In this document: positions 5,229-12,593 of the stretch, in pieces
Numbering within the stretch: the stretch's first letter is position 1
Layout: the number at the start of each line of letters is the position of its first letter
Assembly (NCBI GenBank): GCA_002305765.1
Contig: DBQU01000002.1
Location: 1 to 13,699 of the forward strand
DNA length: 13,699 bases
Direction: 5' to 3'
DNA from: Deltaproteobacteria bacterium UBA1386
Lineage (GTDB): Bacteria; Desulfobacterota; Syntrophorhabdia; Syntrophorhabdales; Syntrophorhabdaceae
Program-made: the position numbers and the translations under genes
Notes under the pieces: model-generated
Told to the model about the DNA's origin: nothing
The model's input: only the letters and a program-made list of their open reading frames with translations
The model's database searches: none

Positions 5229-5708
5229 CTATTTACGCACGATCACGTCCGGTGCGCGTCTCACCTCGCCGACCCCCGCCAGTGATACGGCCTCAACCGT
5301 CCATTCCGGCCGCAGCTTGCCGGCCCGCTCGATCATATTATACGCCCTGGCCATGCACCGCCCGCCGCCGTCCGTATTCTCAAACACGACGCTGTCCCCG
5401 CCAAACCTGAAAGCATGCACCAGCCTGACGTCCTTCGGTGTCACCGCCCGCGGGGCCTGTCCCTCAGGGACCGGCATCACGGACAGGGACATGGCCGACC
5501 GCTCCTCCCCGGAGGCCGTCAGCTGCTCGACGACCTGCCCCCAGTTGCGGTTCTCCAGGGACGCCAACGCCTCCTGGCACTTGATCTCCGCGGGGGCCAA
5601 CAGATCCTGGTCCGCCCGTACAGGCCCCGCGAATCCCACGATCACGCATGCCACCATCACCAGCACTGCCACCCCGATTGCCACTACTGCCACTGTATCT
5701 CTTTTCAT
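5229..5708 (-). CDS. Exported or membrane-anchored hypothetical protein
   Basis: A 159-residue protein with an N-terminal hydrophobic helix (about residues 5-27, after MKRD) and a possible signal-peptidase site after VRA at residue 32. A cysteine at 21 follows LVMVA, which fits a lipobox poorly. The mature part contains AEIKCQEALASLENRNWGQVVEQL and ends RRAPDVIVRK; I do not recognise a family. GGAGG five bases before ATG 5708 supports the start. It is the last gene of the mobilization operon, 61 bp after the glycine-zipper lipoprotein and ahead of the terminator. A role in the cell envelope at the transfer site is inference from context. Confidence 0.8.
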   Translation of the reverse strand: MKRDTVAVVAIGVAVLVMVACVIVGFAGPVRADQDLLAPAEIKCQEALASLENRNWGQVVEQLTASGEERSAMSLSVMPVPEGQAPRAVTPKDVRLVHAFRFGGDSVVFENTDGGGRCMARAYNMIERAGKLRPEWTVEAVSLAGVGEVRRAPDVIVRK

Positions 5709-5769
5709 ATTGCCCTCCTGTTCATTTGTTTGTTTGTCAGCTTGTTAACAATGATACACGTCCTATGCC

Positions 5770-6144
5770 TCACGGGTTCACGGGCGCCCACACCGTATGC
5801 GCGGGGACCCATTTCCCGCCACTCCACTGCCCAGGCACTTCAACCCAGCGACCGGGGGGATCCTGCTGTGCCTGTCCCGATGGGTACGCCGTTGCCTGTC
5901 CGCCCTGTCCCTGCTGTTTCTGCACATGCTGGTCGACGGCATTGCCTGTGATGGCTCCAACGAGCGCTCCCGCACCGGCCCCGATGAGCGTAAAGGCCGT
6001 GTCACGCCCCATGACCTGCCCCGCGATCGCTCCGCCCGCTGCTCCGATCGCCGCGCCTTTTTGCATGTTGTAGCCACTTTCTGCACAACCAGCGAGGACA
6101 ATTGCTGCTACAAGCAATACTATTGCCGATACCGTGTTCTTCAC
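5770..6144 (-). CDS. Glycine-zipper lipoprotein
   Basis: A 124-residue lipoprotein: signal sequence with lipobox LAGC (cysteine 20), then a glycine-zipper segment (about residues 28-64, KGAAIGAAGGAIAGQVMG and LIGAGAGALVGAITG) like those of outer-membrane 17-kDa-antigen or OmpA-type lipoproteins. The C-terminal part has the WVEVPGQWSGGKWVPAH motif. GTG 6144 is chosen because GGAGGT lies five bases upstream and it gives a proper signal peptide; the in-frame ATG at 6213 would add a non-signal extension. It overlaps the preceding stop by four bases (GTGA). In the operon it could anchor transfer components in the outer membrane (inferred). Confidence 0.85.
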   Translation of the reverse strand: MKNTVSAIVLLVAAIVLAGCAESGYNMQKGAAIGAAGGAIAGQVMGRDTAFTLIGAGAGALVGAITGNAVDQHVQKQQGQGGQATAYPSGQAQQDPPGRWVEVPGQWSGGKWVPAHTVWAPVNP

Positions 6145-6407
6145 GCCGCACCTCCATTTTTGACTGCCAGCCACTCGGCGCCACTGACCTCTGTGAGCCT
6201 GGTTCCGCAACAAGGGCAGTGCTCGCCGCCACCAGGGATGTCTCCGAAATCGTCCCTTGTGACATTACCGAAGCGGGTATATCTGGTACCCATGACACGG
6301 TTGCGCCCGCATCCGTCCATGCATTTCTTGAAGATGGTGGTCTGAACCTCGGCCGTGAGTTGCTCCAGGATCTGCACGCGTTCTTCCAATGATTGTGTTT
6401 CTGCCAT
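6141..6407 (-). CDS. Zinc-ribbon protein with N-terminal coiled coil
   Basis: An 88-residue soluble protein. Residues 1-28 (ETQSLEERVQILEQLTAEVQ) look like a short coiled coil. A four-cysteine site follows: CMDGC (Cx3C) and CPCC (Cx2C) about 34 residues later, probably binding zinc. The start at ATG 6407 has GGAGGT five bases upstream, and the same leader sequence recurs before the charged-protein gene at 7029. The four-base overlap with the lipoprotein gene implies coupled translation. I do not recognise a family. Confidence 0.8.
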   Translation of the reverse strand: MAETQSLEERVQILEQLTAEVQTTIFKKCMDGCGRNRVMGTRYTRFGNVTRDDFGDIPGGGEHCPCCGTRLTEVSGAEWLAVKNGGAA

Positions 6408-6420
6408 GCTGCACCTCCGT

Positions 6421-6696
6421 TTAGATATATGGTTTCCAGTTCCTTTTCCTTTTTTCTTCTGCTTCCCGGTCCTGCTCCGTATAGTGTCTCTCCAGCCTCC
6501 GTATCCGCTCCTGGATCCTCTCGTCTGCTTCCACGATCTCCTCCGTCGTGGTGCACTGACTGTATTCGCCTTCCGGCAGGCCCGCGCGGCGCTCCAGGTT
6601 GCACAGCCTCAGGTGCTGCCTGGCGAACTTGAGATTGAGGTGCACGATCATCTCCTCGTCCGTCATGCCGTTGTCGTGCAGTTCTTCTCCGTACAT
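6421..6696 (-). CDS. Hypothetical protein, 91 residues, helical and charged
   Basis: A small soluble protein, strongly helical and charged in its second half (EADERIQERIRRLERHYTEQ, then DREAEEKRKRNWKPYI), suggesting a coiled coil. The first half, MYGEELHDNGMTDEEM, is acidic. AGAGGT eight bases before ATG 6696 supports the start. It lies 6 bp after the charged-protein gene and 13 bp before the zinc-ribbon gene in the mobilization operon. No family is recognised. Confidence 0.7.
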   Translation of the reverse strand: MYGEELHDNGMTDEEMIVHLNLKFARQHLRLCNLERRAGLPEGEYSQCTTTEEIVEADERIQERIRRLERHYTEQDREAEEKRKRNWKPYI

Positions 6697-6702
6697 GCTC
6701 GT

Positions 6703-7029
6703 CTACCTCTCCCTCTCGCGGCTGCGATCATCCCGCTGGCGGTCCTGTTCCCTCGCCTCTCTCGCCTTCTCATGGCCGTCCTGCTTCTTCTCCATCCCGT
6801 CGAGCTTCTTCTCGGCCTTCTCCCCGTGTCCGTCCGCCCTCGCGAGCTGCTTGTCACGGATCTCTTTGCTGACCGGGTCTCTCCGGGCCACCTCGTTCTC
6901 GGGTTTCAGATCAGGACTGTGATCCGGCGGGATATCAGGCCGATCGTCGTACTTGCCGCCCTTCTCCTTGTCCTTCTTCTCCATTTCCTTGCGTTCCCTT
7001 TCCCGTTCTTCGAATTCCTTGACTCCCAT
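6703..7029 (-). CDS. Highly charged protein sharing a motif with the relaxase C-terminus
   Basis: A 108-residue protein built mostly of Glu, Lys, Arg and Asp, with no cysteine and no hydrophobic core, probably disordered or coiled coil. The segment EKKLDGMEKKQ is identical to one near the C-terminus of the relaxase encoded at 11284-12591, and the DNA is identical over 35 bp in the same frame (6779-6813 and 11369-11403). This suggests recombination, duplication of a protein-interaction motif, or both. GGAGGT five bases before ATG 7029 supports the start. A role as a relaxosome or coupling accessory is inference. Confidence 0.75.
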   Translation of the reverse strand: MGVKEFEERERERKEMEKKDKEKGGKYDDRPDIPPDHSPDLKPENEVARRDPVSKEIRDKQLARADGHGEKAEKKLDGMEKKQDGHEKAREAREQDRQRDDRSRERER

Positions 7030-7045
7030 GCTGCACCTCCTGTTA

Positions 7046-7408
7046 TTATTTGTGGATCAGCCTGTTGATGGCTGCCCTGTTATACCTGTCCGTATCGCTA
7101 CTCTTCTGCTCCTGCGGCTCCTTTCCCTGCGGTGGGGTCGGCGTCGTCGAGGAGGGAGGAGAGGTCCTCGCTGCCCTCACAAAATCCTGCAGCTCCACCT
7201 TCAGCATCCCGATGATCTTCTCCGCCTTCTCCGGTGCCGGCCTCGACTCCAGGTCGTGCAACGTCGCCTGCAGCCTCTCCATCAGGTCCGTCATCCTGTC
7301 TATGCTCCGGGCCTGCCTCTCCAGTACAGCTGTCATTTTGCTCTGTGTTTCCAGCACCTCCTCCAGGAGCTGCCTGTTCGAGGGCGGCGGTGTCTGTGTC
7401 TGTTCCAT
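7046..7408 (-). CDS. Coiled-coil protein overlapping the coupling ATPase gene
   Basis: A 120-residue protein with a proline-rich start (QTQTPPPSNRQ), a heptad-like coiled coil (about residues 13-57, with MTDLMERLQATLHDLE), a second helical segment EKIIGMLKVELQDFV, a Pro/Ser/Thr linker and a basic end AAINRLIHK. GGAGG six bases before ATG 7408 is a strong start signal. Codons in this frame have G or C at the third position as in the neighbouring genes. Yet 311 bp of it are also the 3-prime end of the coupling ATPase frame. I take this gene as real and the ATPase tail as possibly overprinted. It may contact the ATPase (inferred). Confidence 0.75.
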   Translation of the reverse strand: MEQTQTPPPSNRQLLEEVLETQSKMTAVLERQARSIDRMTDLMERLQATLHDLESRPAPEKAEKIIGMLKVELQDFVRAARTSPPSSTTPTPPQGKEPQEQKSSDTDRYNRAAINRLIHK

Positions 7409-9554
7409 AACGGTCCTCCAGTGTCAGCGATACGTGGTGGTCCCTCAGTTTACGCGCGAGCTCAGCGTCCTTCTTGAGGAAGAGGCCTTCTAGCTCCGCC
7501 AGGGATTTCCTGCGGCAGTTACCCTGGTTGAGGATACAGATAGCTTGCCGGGCTCCGAGACTGTCAAACAGCTCGTCCCGCAAGGGGCTGCGCTTCAACT
7601 GAACCGTGTGGTTTTTACTCCAGCTCTTCCCCACGTTCATGGACCCGAGACCGAATAGTGCCATGGGGTTGCCCATCATCAGGCCGCCGGCTGCTCCCCC
7701 GCCACCGCCGATGTTCATTCCAACGTTGCGAGAGGTGGAGGTGCCGTAGCTGTGCTCAGGCATTTCCCCCTCACTGATGAGCTTTTTGGCCCACTCGCGT
7801 GTCTCGAGATCGTCTGTTCCCAAGATGATCCGGCTCCGGAAGTTGGCCGTGACAGTGTCCGTGGCTTCCTTGTGGCCCCATACGGACAGGAGCTGCGAAC
7901 GTGACTGGGTGGCTGCCACGATGCAGAGCTTTCCCTCACGGGAGAGAGCGCTCTTCCGGAATGACCATTGGTTCGTGCTCTCCTGCACCTCGTCGGCGAA
8001 CATAATGATGTGCCGGTCCTGGTTGAGGGTGCGGTCCGAGAGCCGCGAGAGAGCAACGTCGTAGACCTGCCGGAACAGGTAGTATCTCAACAACCTGCCC
8101 GGCTTCCCGAGGCTCTCCGGCACGTCGATCACGTACAAGCATTTCTCGTTCAGGAGATCGCTCAGACTGACAGTAGAGGTCCTGAAATTCCGCATCGACG
8201 GCATCGTGAAACGCCCCAGCCAGCTAGAGATGCTCGAGACGATGTTGCCCTTGGTCTTGTCGGGGATCTCGATCAGGTTGACGCGGACGATCTCCGACGC
8301 TCGTTTAATTGTCTCCAGCGCGTGGTCGTTGCCAGTATTACGCTTCTCCGCCGCCTCAATAATGCCCAGGAGTTCCTCTGCCGGCGCTGTCATTGTCGCA
8401 TACAGGGCGGCAAAATCCCTGTTGAGGCCTGCGAGGTCGTGGATGTGCATGGTTGCATACGCGATCTCGGCCACCATTGTGTTCCAGTAGTCGTCACCTC
8501 CCGATCCCCCCTCGGCCTTAATCGCATCGGCGAGGATCGCCGCCGCGGCCTCCGGTGTCATAATGGCGGGATCGATCGGGTTGTACCCGGCCTCCCACGT
8601 CTCCGGGCCAATGACACGGAACTTGTAGCTCTGCCGGATCTCCTCCGGCATGGCGAGGTACGCGTTGTACACGTCGAGCATCGAGGACCGCTTGGGGTCG
8701 ATGATAACGATGCTGGACGTGGGGTCTGAGCTCATAAGACGGACGATCATTGCATTGATGAGTTGCGTTTTCCCCGAGCCCGTCCCGCCCACGACCAGGA
8801 GAGACGTACACATATCCGTTAGGGAGAGGTCCAAGGGTGTGCCTGTCTGCATGCCGGCACAAACGCCCTCCGCCCTGAGGAGCCCCGTCGCGGTACCGAC
8901 GGGGACCCGGGTCGTGCGGTCCCAGGCACAACGCGCCTCGATGGATCGGGCCATGGCGATAGACTGATTGAGTTCGGTCGCGGACAGGTGGCCATGCAAA
9001 TAGAACTCCCCGAGTTTATCGATGTCCCGCCATACGGCCGGTTTCGTGGTCTGCTGCCACCAGGACCACGCTTTGGTCATGAGATCTGTCCCGACGTAGT
9101 ACCAGCATTCGACCATCGCCATGGCGCCGGCAGCGGACACACCTGTCAGCGCCGCATTTGCGGGCTTCACTTTCCACTTCAATGCCATGATCGCGGTCAC
9201 GATGATCCAGGCAAGCAAAATCCTCACGATGGAGAGGACGACCCTGCCCGTCTCCGGTGCGGTCTCCGGGGTACGGTAGTGCTTCTTTGCCGCGTCCATG
9301 CCGTGCTCCCGGGCGTATTCGAGGATGGCGAGCTTGGTCCGGTGTGTATAGTTGATGAGCAGATGCCGGATCGCCTCGTCTCCCTCGGCTTGCACGACAT
9401 CGCATAGTCGTTCCTGTGCCCGCCAGTCCTGAAAGATGGCGTCAGGGGACAGCGTCTCGAGGCTCGCTTCGGGCACGCTGGGGATAGTGCCGGCAATGCC
9501 ATATGCCGTTATCCTTGCATTGATGCTGTTGCGTACGTTTGCTATAAGTCCCAT
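7098..9554 (-). CDS. VirD4/TraD-type coupling ATPase (T4CP)
   Basis: An 818-residue DNA-translocating ATPase that would couple the relaxase-DNA complex to a type IV secretion channel at the inner membrane. It has a cytoplasmic-looking N-terminal region (1-104), two membrane helices (about 105-126 and 134-154), Walker A GGTGSGKT (256-263), a strand SIVIIDPKR (281-289), Walker B HIIMFADE (515-522) and the following ATQSRSQL sensor-like segment (548-555), all as in TraD/TraG proteins. Odd points: a roughly 100-residue N-terminal extension, a glycine-rich patch (616-624), and a low-complexity Gly/Ala/Asp/Glu tail from about residue 720, exactly where the next gene begins in another frame. GAGGAG seven bases before ATG 9554 fixes the start. 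The family call is secure; the exact subfamily is not. Confidence 0.93.
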   Translation of the reverse strand: MGLIANVRNSINARITAYGIAGTIPSVPEASLETLSPDAIFQDWRAQERLCDVVQAEGDEAIRHLLINYTHRTKLAILEYAREHGMDAAKKHYRTPETAPETGRVVLSIVRILLAWIIVTAIMALKWKVKPANAALTGVSAAGAMAMVECWYYVGTDLMTKAWSWWQQTTKPAVWRDIDKLGEFYLHGHLSATELNQSIAMARSIEARCAWDRTTRVPVGTATGLLRAEGVCAGMQTGTPLDLSLTDMCTSLLVVGGTGSGKTQLINAMIVRLMSSDPTSSIVIIDPKRSSMLDVYNAYLAMPEEIRQSYKFRVIGPETWEAGYNPIDPAIMTPEAAAAILADAIKAEGGSGGDDYWNTMVAEIAYATMHIHDLAGLNRDFAALYATMTAPAEELLGIIEAAEKRNTGNDHALETIKRASEIVRVNLIEIPDKTKGNIVSSISSWLGRFTMPSMRNFRTSTVSLSDLLNEKCLYVIDVPESLGKPGRLLRYYLFRQVYDVALSRLSDRTLNQDRHIIMFADEVQESTNQWSFRKSALSREGKLCIVAATQSRSQLLSVWGHKEATDTVTANFRSRIILGTDDLETREWAKKLISEGEMPEHSYGTSTSRNVGMNIGGGGGAAGGLMMGNPMALFGLGSMNVGKSWSKNHTVQLKRSPLRDELFDSLGARQAICILNQGNCRRKSLAELEGLFLKKDAELARKLRDHHVSLTLEDRYGTDTDTAALEQAAPGGGAGNTEQNDSCTGEAGPEHRQDDGPDGEAAGDVARPGVEAGTGEGGEDHRDAEGGAAGFCEGSEDLSSLLDDADPTAGKGAAGAEE

Positions 9555-9557
9555 ACG

Positions 9558-9839
9558 TTATCTCCTCCCTTGGAGCTTACTTGCCAGCCTGTATCCTGTG
9601 GCCTGTGTTCGATCCTTGAACCATACAGCCAGCCACACGGCCGCTATGATGGGCGGGATGAGGGATCCAATCGTGATGGCAAGGCCCACGATGGACGCGG
9701 CGAACATAGTCTTGATGTTGTACATGAGCAGGCAGATGACCAGCATCCACACCCACGGGGCTACGTGCGTTGTGACCGAAGACTGCTCCCGGGCTATAAT
9801 GTCCCGGACATCCTGGATTGTTGTTCTTTTCTCTTTCAT
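9558..9839 (-). CDS. Small membrane protein
   Basis: A 93-residue inner-membrane protein with a charged N-terminus (MKEKRTTIQDVRDIIAREQ) and two or three hydrophobic helices (about 28-46 and 47-73: VWMLVICLLMYNIKTMFAA, then a second stretch ending in AAVWLAVWF). The C-terminus is basic. GGAGGT six bases before ATG 9839 supports the start. It overlaps the previous stop by four bases and ends 3 bp before the coupling ATPase start, so the two are probably made together and may form a complex. No family is recognised. Confidence 0.8.
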   Translation of the reverse strand: MKEKRTTIQDVRDIIAREQSSVTTHVAPWVWMLVICLLMYNIKTMFAASIVGLAITIGSLIPPIIAAVWLAVWFKDRTQATGYRLASKLQGRR

Positions 9840-10033
9840 TTGATCACCTCCACTGAGTGCTGCTGGATCACCTGCATCAGCCAGATACCGGCATAGTACA
9901 TCACCATCCCCGCGATGCCGAACCAGATCGGACGGATGGTCCAGCTACGCTTGGTTTCCGAGAGTTCCGCCCCGCATCCGGTACAGAACCGGGCCGTGCT
10001 GTTATTTTCTGTTCCACAGCTGCATATCTTCAT
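9836..10033 (-). CDS. Zinc-ribbon protein with single membrane helix
   Basis: A 65-residue protein: an N-terminal zinc ribbon (MKICSCG, then FCTGCGAEL; one knuckle is CxC and the other CxxC), a basic linker, and a membrane helix (about 36-56, IWFGIAGMVMYYAGIWLMQV). The ribbon should face the cytoplasm. GGAGGT five bases before ATG 10033 supports the start, and four-base overlaps with both neighbours imply coupled translation. The same layout, ribbon then helix, occurs in the larger protein encoded at 10578-11273. Confidence 0.82.
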   Translation of the reverse strand: MKICSCGTENNSTARFCTGCGAELSETKRSWTIRPIWFGIAGMVMYYAGIWLMQVIQQHSVEVIK

Positions 10034-10554
10034 CGTTTACCTCCTTTCAGTGCCGCCAGTGCCGCCCGGCGGGTCTCGGTGGTGAGCTCAAACGACAGTT
10101 TGTCCAGGTACCACGACCCGTCCTTCTTATGTTTGGCACCCACATAGATAGTCCCGGTGCCACCGTCCGGGACCTGCACCTTCGTGGAGCCAACCAGGGC
10201 GGGTCCACTGTATGTAAACGTGCCCTTGAGCCAGTATGAGGCCGGGTTACGGCTGCCCTCAGGCTTCAACTTGACATTCTGAATTTGTGACAGATCGATG
10301 TCGTTTCCGTTGACTTCCCCCATGACCCCAGCCAGGATCATCATCCTCTCCGAGGGGTGCATATCGCGCTCAAGATCGGGGTTTCCGGCGTAGAGGGCGA
10401 GATAGTCTGTGGGTCCCTTTGCTGCCATGGCCTTTTTGATGCTCGCCATGACGAGGACGTCACGGGGATCCTGCTGGGTGGAGGGGCCTCCTCCAACGCA
10501 TGCCGCCAAGAAGAGGGCTACTACTAAGATGATTGCTGCTACGTCTCGTCTCAT
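10030..10554 (-). CDS. Lipoprotein of unknown function
   Basis: A 174-residue lipoprotein with lipobox LAAC (cysteine 19) after a classic signal sequence. The mature part has a helical segment (DVLVMASIKKAMAAKGPTDY) and then alternating strands (SYWLKGTFTYSG, GTIYVGAKHKKDGSWYLDKL), reminiscent of NTF2-like or DUF4878-type periplasmic domains, though this is only an impression. GGAGGT five bases before ATG 10554 supports the start, and the stop overlaps the next gene by four bases. It could be an envelope component of the transfer apparatus. Confidence 0.83.
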   Translation of the reverse strand: MRRDVAAIILVVALFLAACVGGGPSTQQDPRDVLVMASIKKAMAAKGPTDYLALYAGNPDLERDMHPSERMMILAGVMGEVNGNDIDLSQIQNVKLKPEGSRNPASYWLKGTFTYSGPALVGSTKVQVPDGGTGTIYVGAKHKKDGSWYLDKLSFELTTETRRAALAALKGGKR

Positions 10555-10577
10555 GTATTACCTCCTGTATTTAATGG

Positions 10578-11273
10578 TTACTGTCCTGTGCCCCGCGCAT
10601 CGCTTACCGACGGGGGCGGGGTCACGGGCCTCTCGGGCCCGAGCGTTTTGTCGAGCCATGCACCGATACCGTTTCTCTGTGCCTGGGGCTTCGGGGCAGG
10701 GGCAGGCCGGGAGGGCTGTGGGTCCGGCCGGTACGTCCATTTCGGTGTCGGTGCAGGGGCAGGGGCCGCGGGGACCTTCGGGACCTTCTTCACCGTCTTC
10801 TTTTCCTGGACAGGAGGGGCCGGCGCGGGTTTCTCCGGCGGTGTCTGGGGGGCCCGTGACTCGGTCTGTTTCCCTGTTTCCTCCGCCTTCTTCTCCACCG
10901 GCACCCCTGCCTGGTCCTTCTCGATGACGATGTCGTTACTGGATGTCGTAGCACCAGGGACCCGGTGCATCCACCAGTATCCGCCAGCTCCGAGGGCCAC
11001 GAGGATGAGGATCCCGGCAATGACCAGAAAAAGGCCTTTTTTCGATGCTCGCCCGGAAAAACGACCTCGAGAATTGCGTTCTACGGCGCTTTTCGAAGGG
11101 GGGGCCTGCCTATGACCCTCCTGCCTACCAGAAAAGCTCTCAGACTGAATTCGGTCCCCTTCCGGATTGGCCACTGGCGCCACTTCCCGGGCGGTTGTTT
11201 CGATGGCTGACCCGCATGATGGACAATAACGGGCGCCCTCCTTGATCTCGCATCCACAATTAGTACAGTACAT
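10578..11273 (-). CDS. Zinc-ribbon, membrane-anchored, proline-rich protein
   Basis: A 231-residue protein with three parts: an N-terminal zinc ribbon (CTNC at 3-6, CPSC at 17-20), a membrane helix (about 80-98, LFLVIAGILILVALGAGGY), and a long Pro/Ala/Lys-rich outer segment (146-200) ending in a conserved-looking helix NGIGAWLDKTLGPERP. The topology resembles proteins that span the periplasm with a proline-rich arm, such as TonB or VirB10, but no such domain is visible. ATG 11273 has GGAGG five bases upstream; upstream in-frame codons overlap the relaxase and encode an Arg-rich shadow. It starts 10 bp after the relaxase stop. Confidence 0.83.
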   Translation of the reverse strand: MYCTNCGCEIKEGARYCPSCGSAIETTAREVAPVANPEGDRIQSESFSGRQEGHRQAPPSKSAVERNSRGRFSGRASKKGLFLVIAGILILVALGAGGYWWMHRVPGATTSSNDIVIEKDQAGVPVEKKAEETGKQTESRAPQTPPEKPAPAPPVQEKKTVKKVPKVPAAPAPAPTPKWTYRPDPQPSRPAPAPKPQAQRNGIGAWLDKTLGPERPVTPPPSVSDARGTGQ

Positions 11274-11283
11274 ACTTGCCTCC

Positions 11284-12591
11284 TTATCTTCCGTCGAGGT
11301 CCGGTCCTCGGTACGTCCAGGCGGACCGCTCGTTCTCTTTTCCCTTTCCCTGGTCCTTCTCCTTCTCTTCCTGCTTCTTCTCCATCCCGTCGAGCTTCTT
11401 CTCCCCGCCACTCAGGGCCTTTTCCAACTCCTTGAGCTTCGTCATGCGCTTGCCGGCATCGTCCACCTTTGCTCTCTCCGCTCGCATTTCTGCGAGTCCA
11501 TCGGCGTGCATCTTATCGATACCGAGGTCACGCCGGAGATCCTGCTTGGCCTTTGCTTCGGCGATCCGCTGCTCTTTTACAAGATGCCTATCCAGAACCT
11601 TCTGGATCGTTGACACCTTGAGCTTCGAATGGATCTGTTTCGGTGCCCAGGTACGTCCCTGTGCGTCCTGGAAGCGCACCCCGAGGATCTTCCGAACGAT
11701 GGTCTTTGAGGTGACGGGCTCGAAGTTCTTGATGTAATCCCTACCCCGATGGCTGCCCGGCCCGGTGCGAACGAGAACCGTGATGCCTGCCTGTTTGAGG
11801 GTCGGGGATTGGGACAGCGTGTACCAGTTGGTTGTCTTCACGTCGTCCCGAAGTGCGGGGATAACAGCGTCGAACACCGCCTTCCGGGGGGACGGCTTCC
11901 GGGTCTTGCCCGCGGCGATGGCGCGTTGCTGTCCGCGGTACGTGCCGGGCTTTTCGCGGATGTATTTCGGCAGTTCGTTGTCACGGGAGAGGTGCCGCAT
12001 GAGGTGGGGATAACGGTCCTCCATAGCGTTACAAATGGCATAGCACCTGTGCTCTGAGCCCCAGGTATTTAGGACCGGCGTGGGCGTCATGCGGCCCTTG
12101 CTGTTCCGGTAGCGGGGCACCACAGGCACCCTGTTGACAACTATGTGGACGTGCGGATCTCGGCTGTGGGCATTGTGGAGAATGGCCACGTACTGATGTT
12201 TCTGGGCCAGACCCGGGCTGAATCTTTCGAGGGCCTCGCGGGTCAATGACCTGAGCGTTGCCAGGTCTTTGGTCGCCTGATCATCCCGGTGCCACCGGAT
12301 GTAAAAGTGTGCGACGGGGTCCTTCGTCGGCCTCGTGACCGTCAGCATTTCCCTGGTGATGGACCGTGTTGTCTCTTTTCCGGGGACCTGCCGCGTCAGG
12401 TTATAATCCAAGACAAGGGCGTCCTTCGCCGGGTTGTAGGCATAGTCGATGGTCCTGCTAAAATCCTTTCCAAGGTCACGAGTCGGCTGCTTCCGGCCTT
12501 TTTCCTGCCCCTTTTCCGTGGGCACTTTGCCCTCCAATGCATACGAAATGCACCCCCGCATTCCCCTGCCCTGGCTTACGCTCATGATCAT
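11284..12591 (-). CDS. MOBP/VirD2-type relaxase
   Basis: A 435-residue DNA strand transferase that would nick the transfer origin and stay bound to the 5-prime end. Motif I, GRGMRGCISYALEGK, carries the likely nucleophile Tyr17. Motif II is around HFYIRWHRDD (95-104). Motif III, HNAHSRDPHVHIVVNRV, holds the metal-binding histidines (H139, H147, H149) and Asn153. A long basic helical C-terminal region (about 330-415) ends in EKKLDGMEKKQEEKEKD. GGAGG ten bases before ATG 12591 supports the start; an alternative is ATG 12585. The preceding MobC-like gene stops 2 bp upstream. Motif III reads HNAH rather than the commoner HxDxxH spacing, so this is a divergent member. Confidence 0.9.
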   Translation of the reverse strand: MIMSVSQGRGMRGCISYALEGKVPTEKGQEKGRKQPTRDLGKDFSRTIDYAYNPAKDALVLDYNLTRQVPGKETTRSITREMLTVTRPTKDPVAHFYIRWHRDDQATKDLATLRSLTREALERFSPGLAQKHQYVAILHNAHSRDPHVHIVVNRVPVVPRYRNSKGRMTPTPVLNTWGSEHRCYAICNAMEDRYPHLMRHLSRDNELPKYIREKPGTYRGQQRAIAAGKTRKPSPRKAVFDAVIPALRDDVKTTNWYTLSQSPTLKQAGITVLVRTGPGSHRGRDYIKNFEPVTSKTIVRKILGVRFQDAQGRTWAPKQIHSKLKVSTIQKVLDRHLVKEQRIAEAKAKQDLRRDLGIDKMHADGLAEMRAERAKVDDAGKRMTKLKELEKALSGGEKKLDGMEKKQEEKEKDQGKGKENERSAWTYRGPDLDGR

Positions 12592-12593
12592 AT

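Noticed and set aside
6355..7068. A 237-codon plus-strand open frame opposite several small genes
   Set aside because: Its hydrophobic, Leu/Ser/Phe-rich translation is the mirror of Glu/Lys/Arg-rich minus-strand genes, each of which has its own ribosome binding site.
7968..8729. Plus-strand open frame inside the coupling ATPase gene
   Set aside because: Antisense to the conserved ATPase domain with Walker motifs; no independent support.
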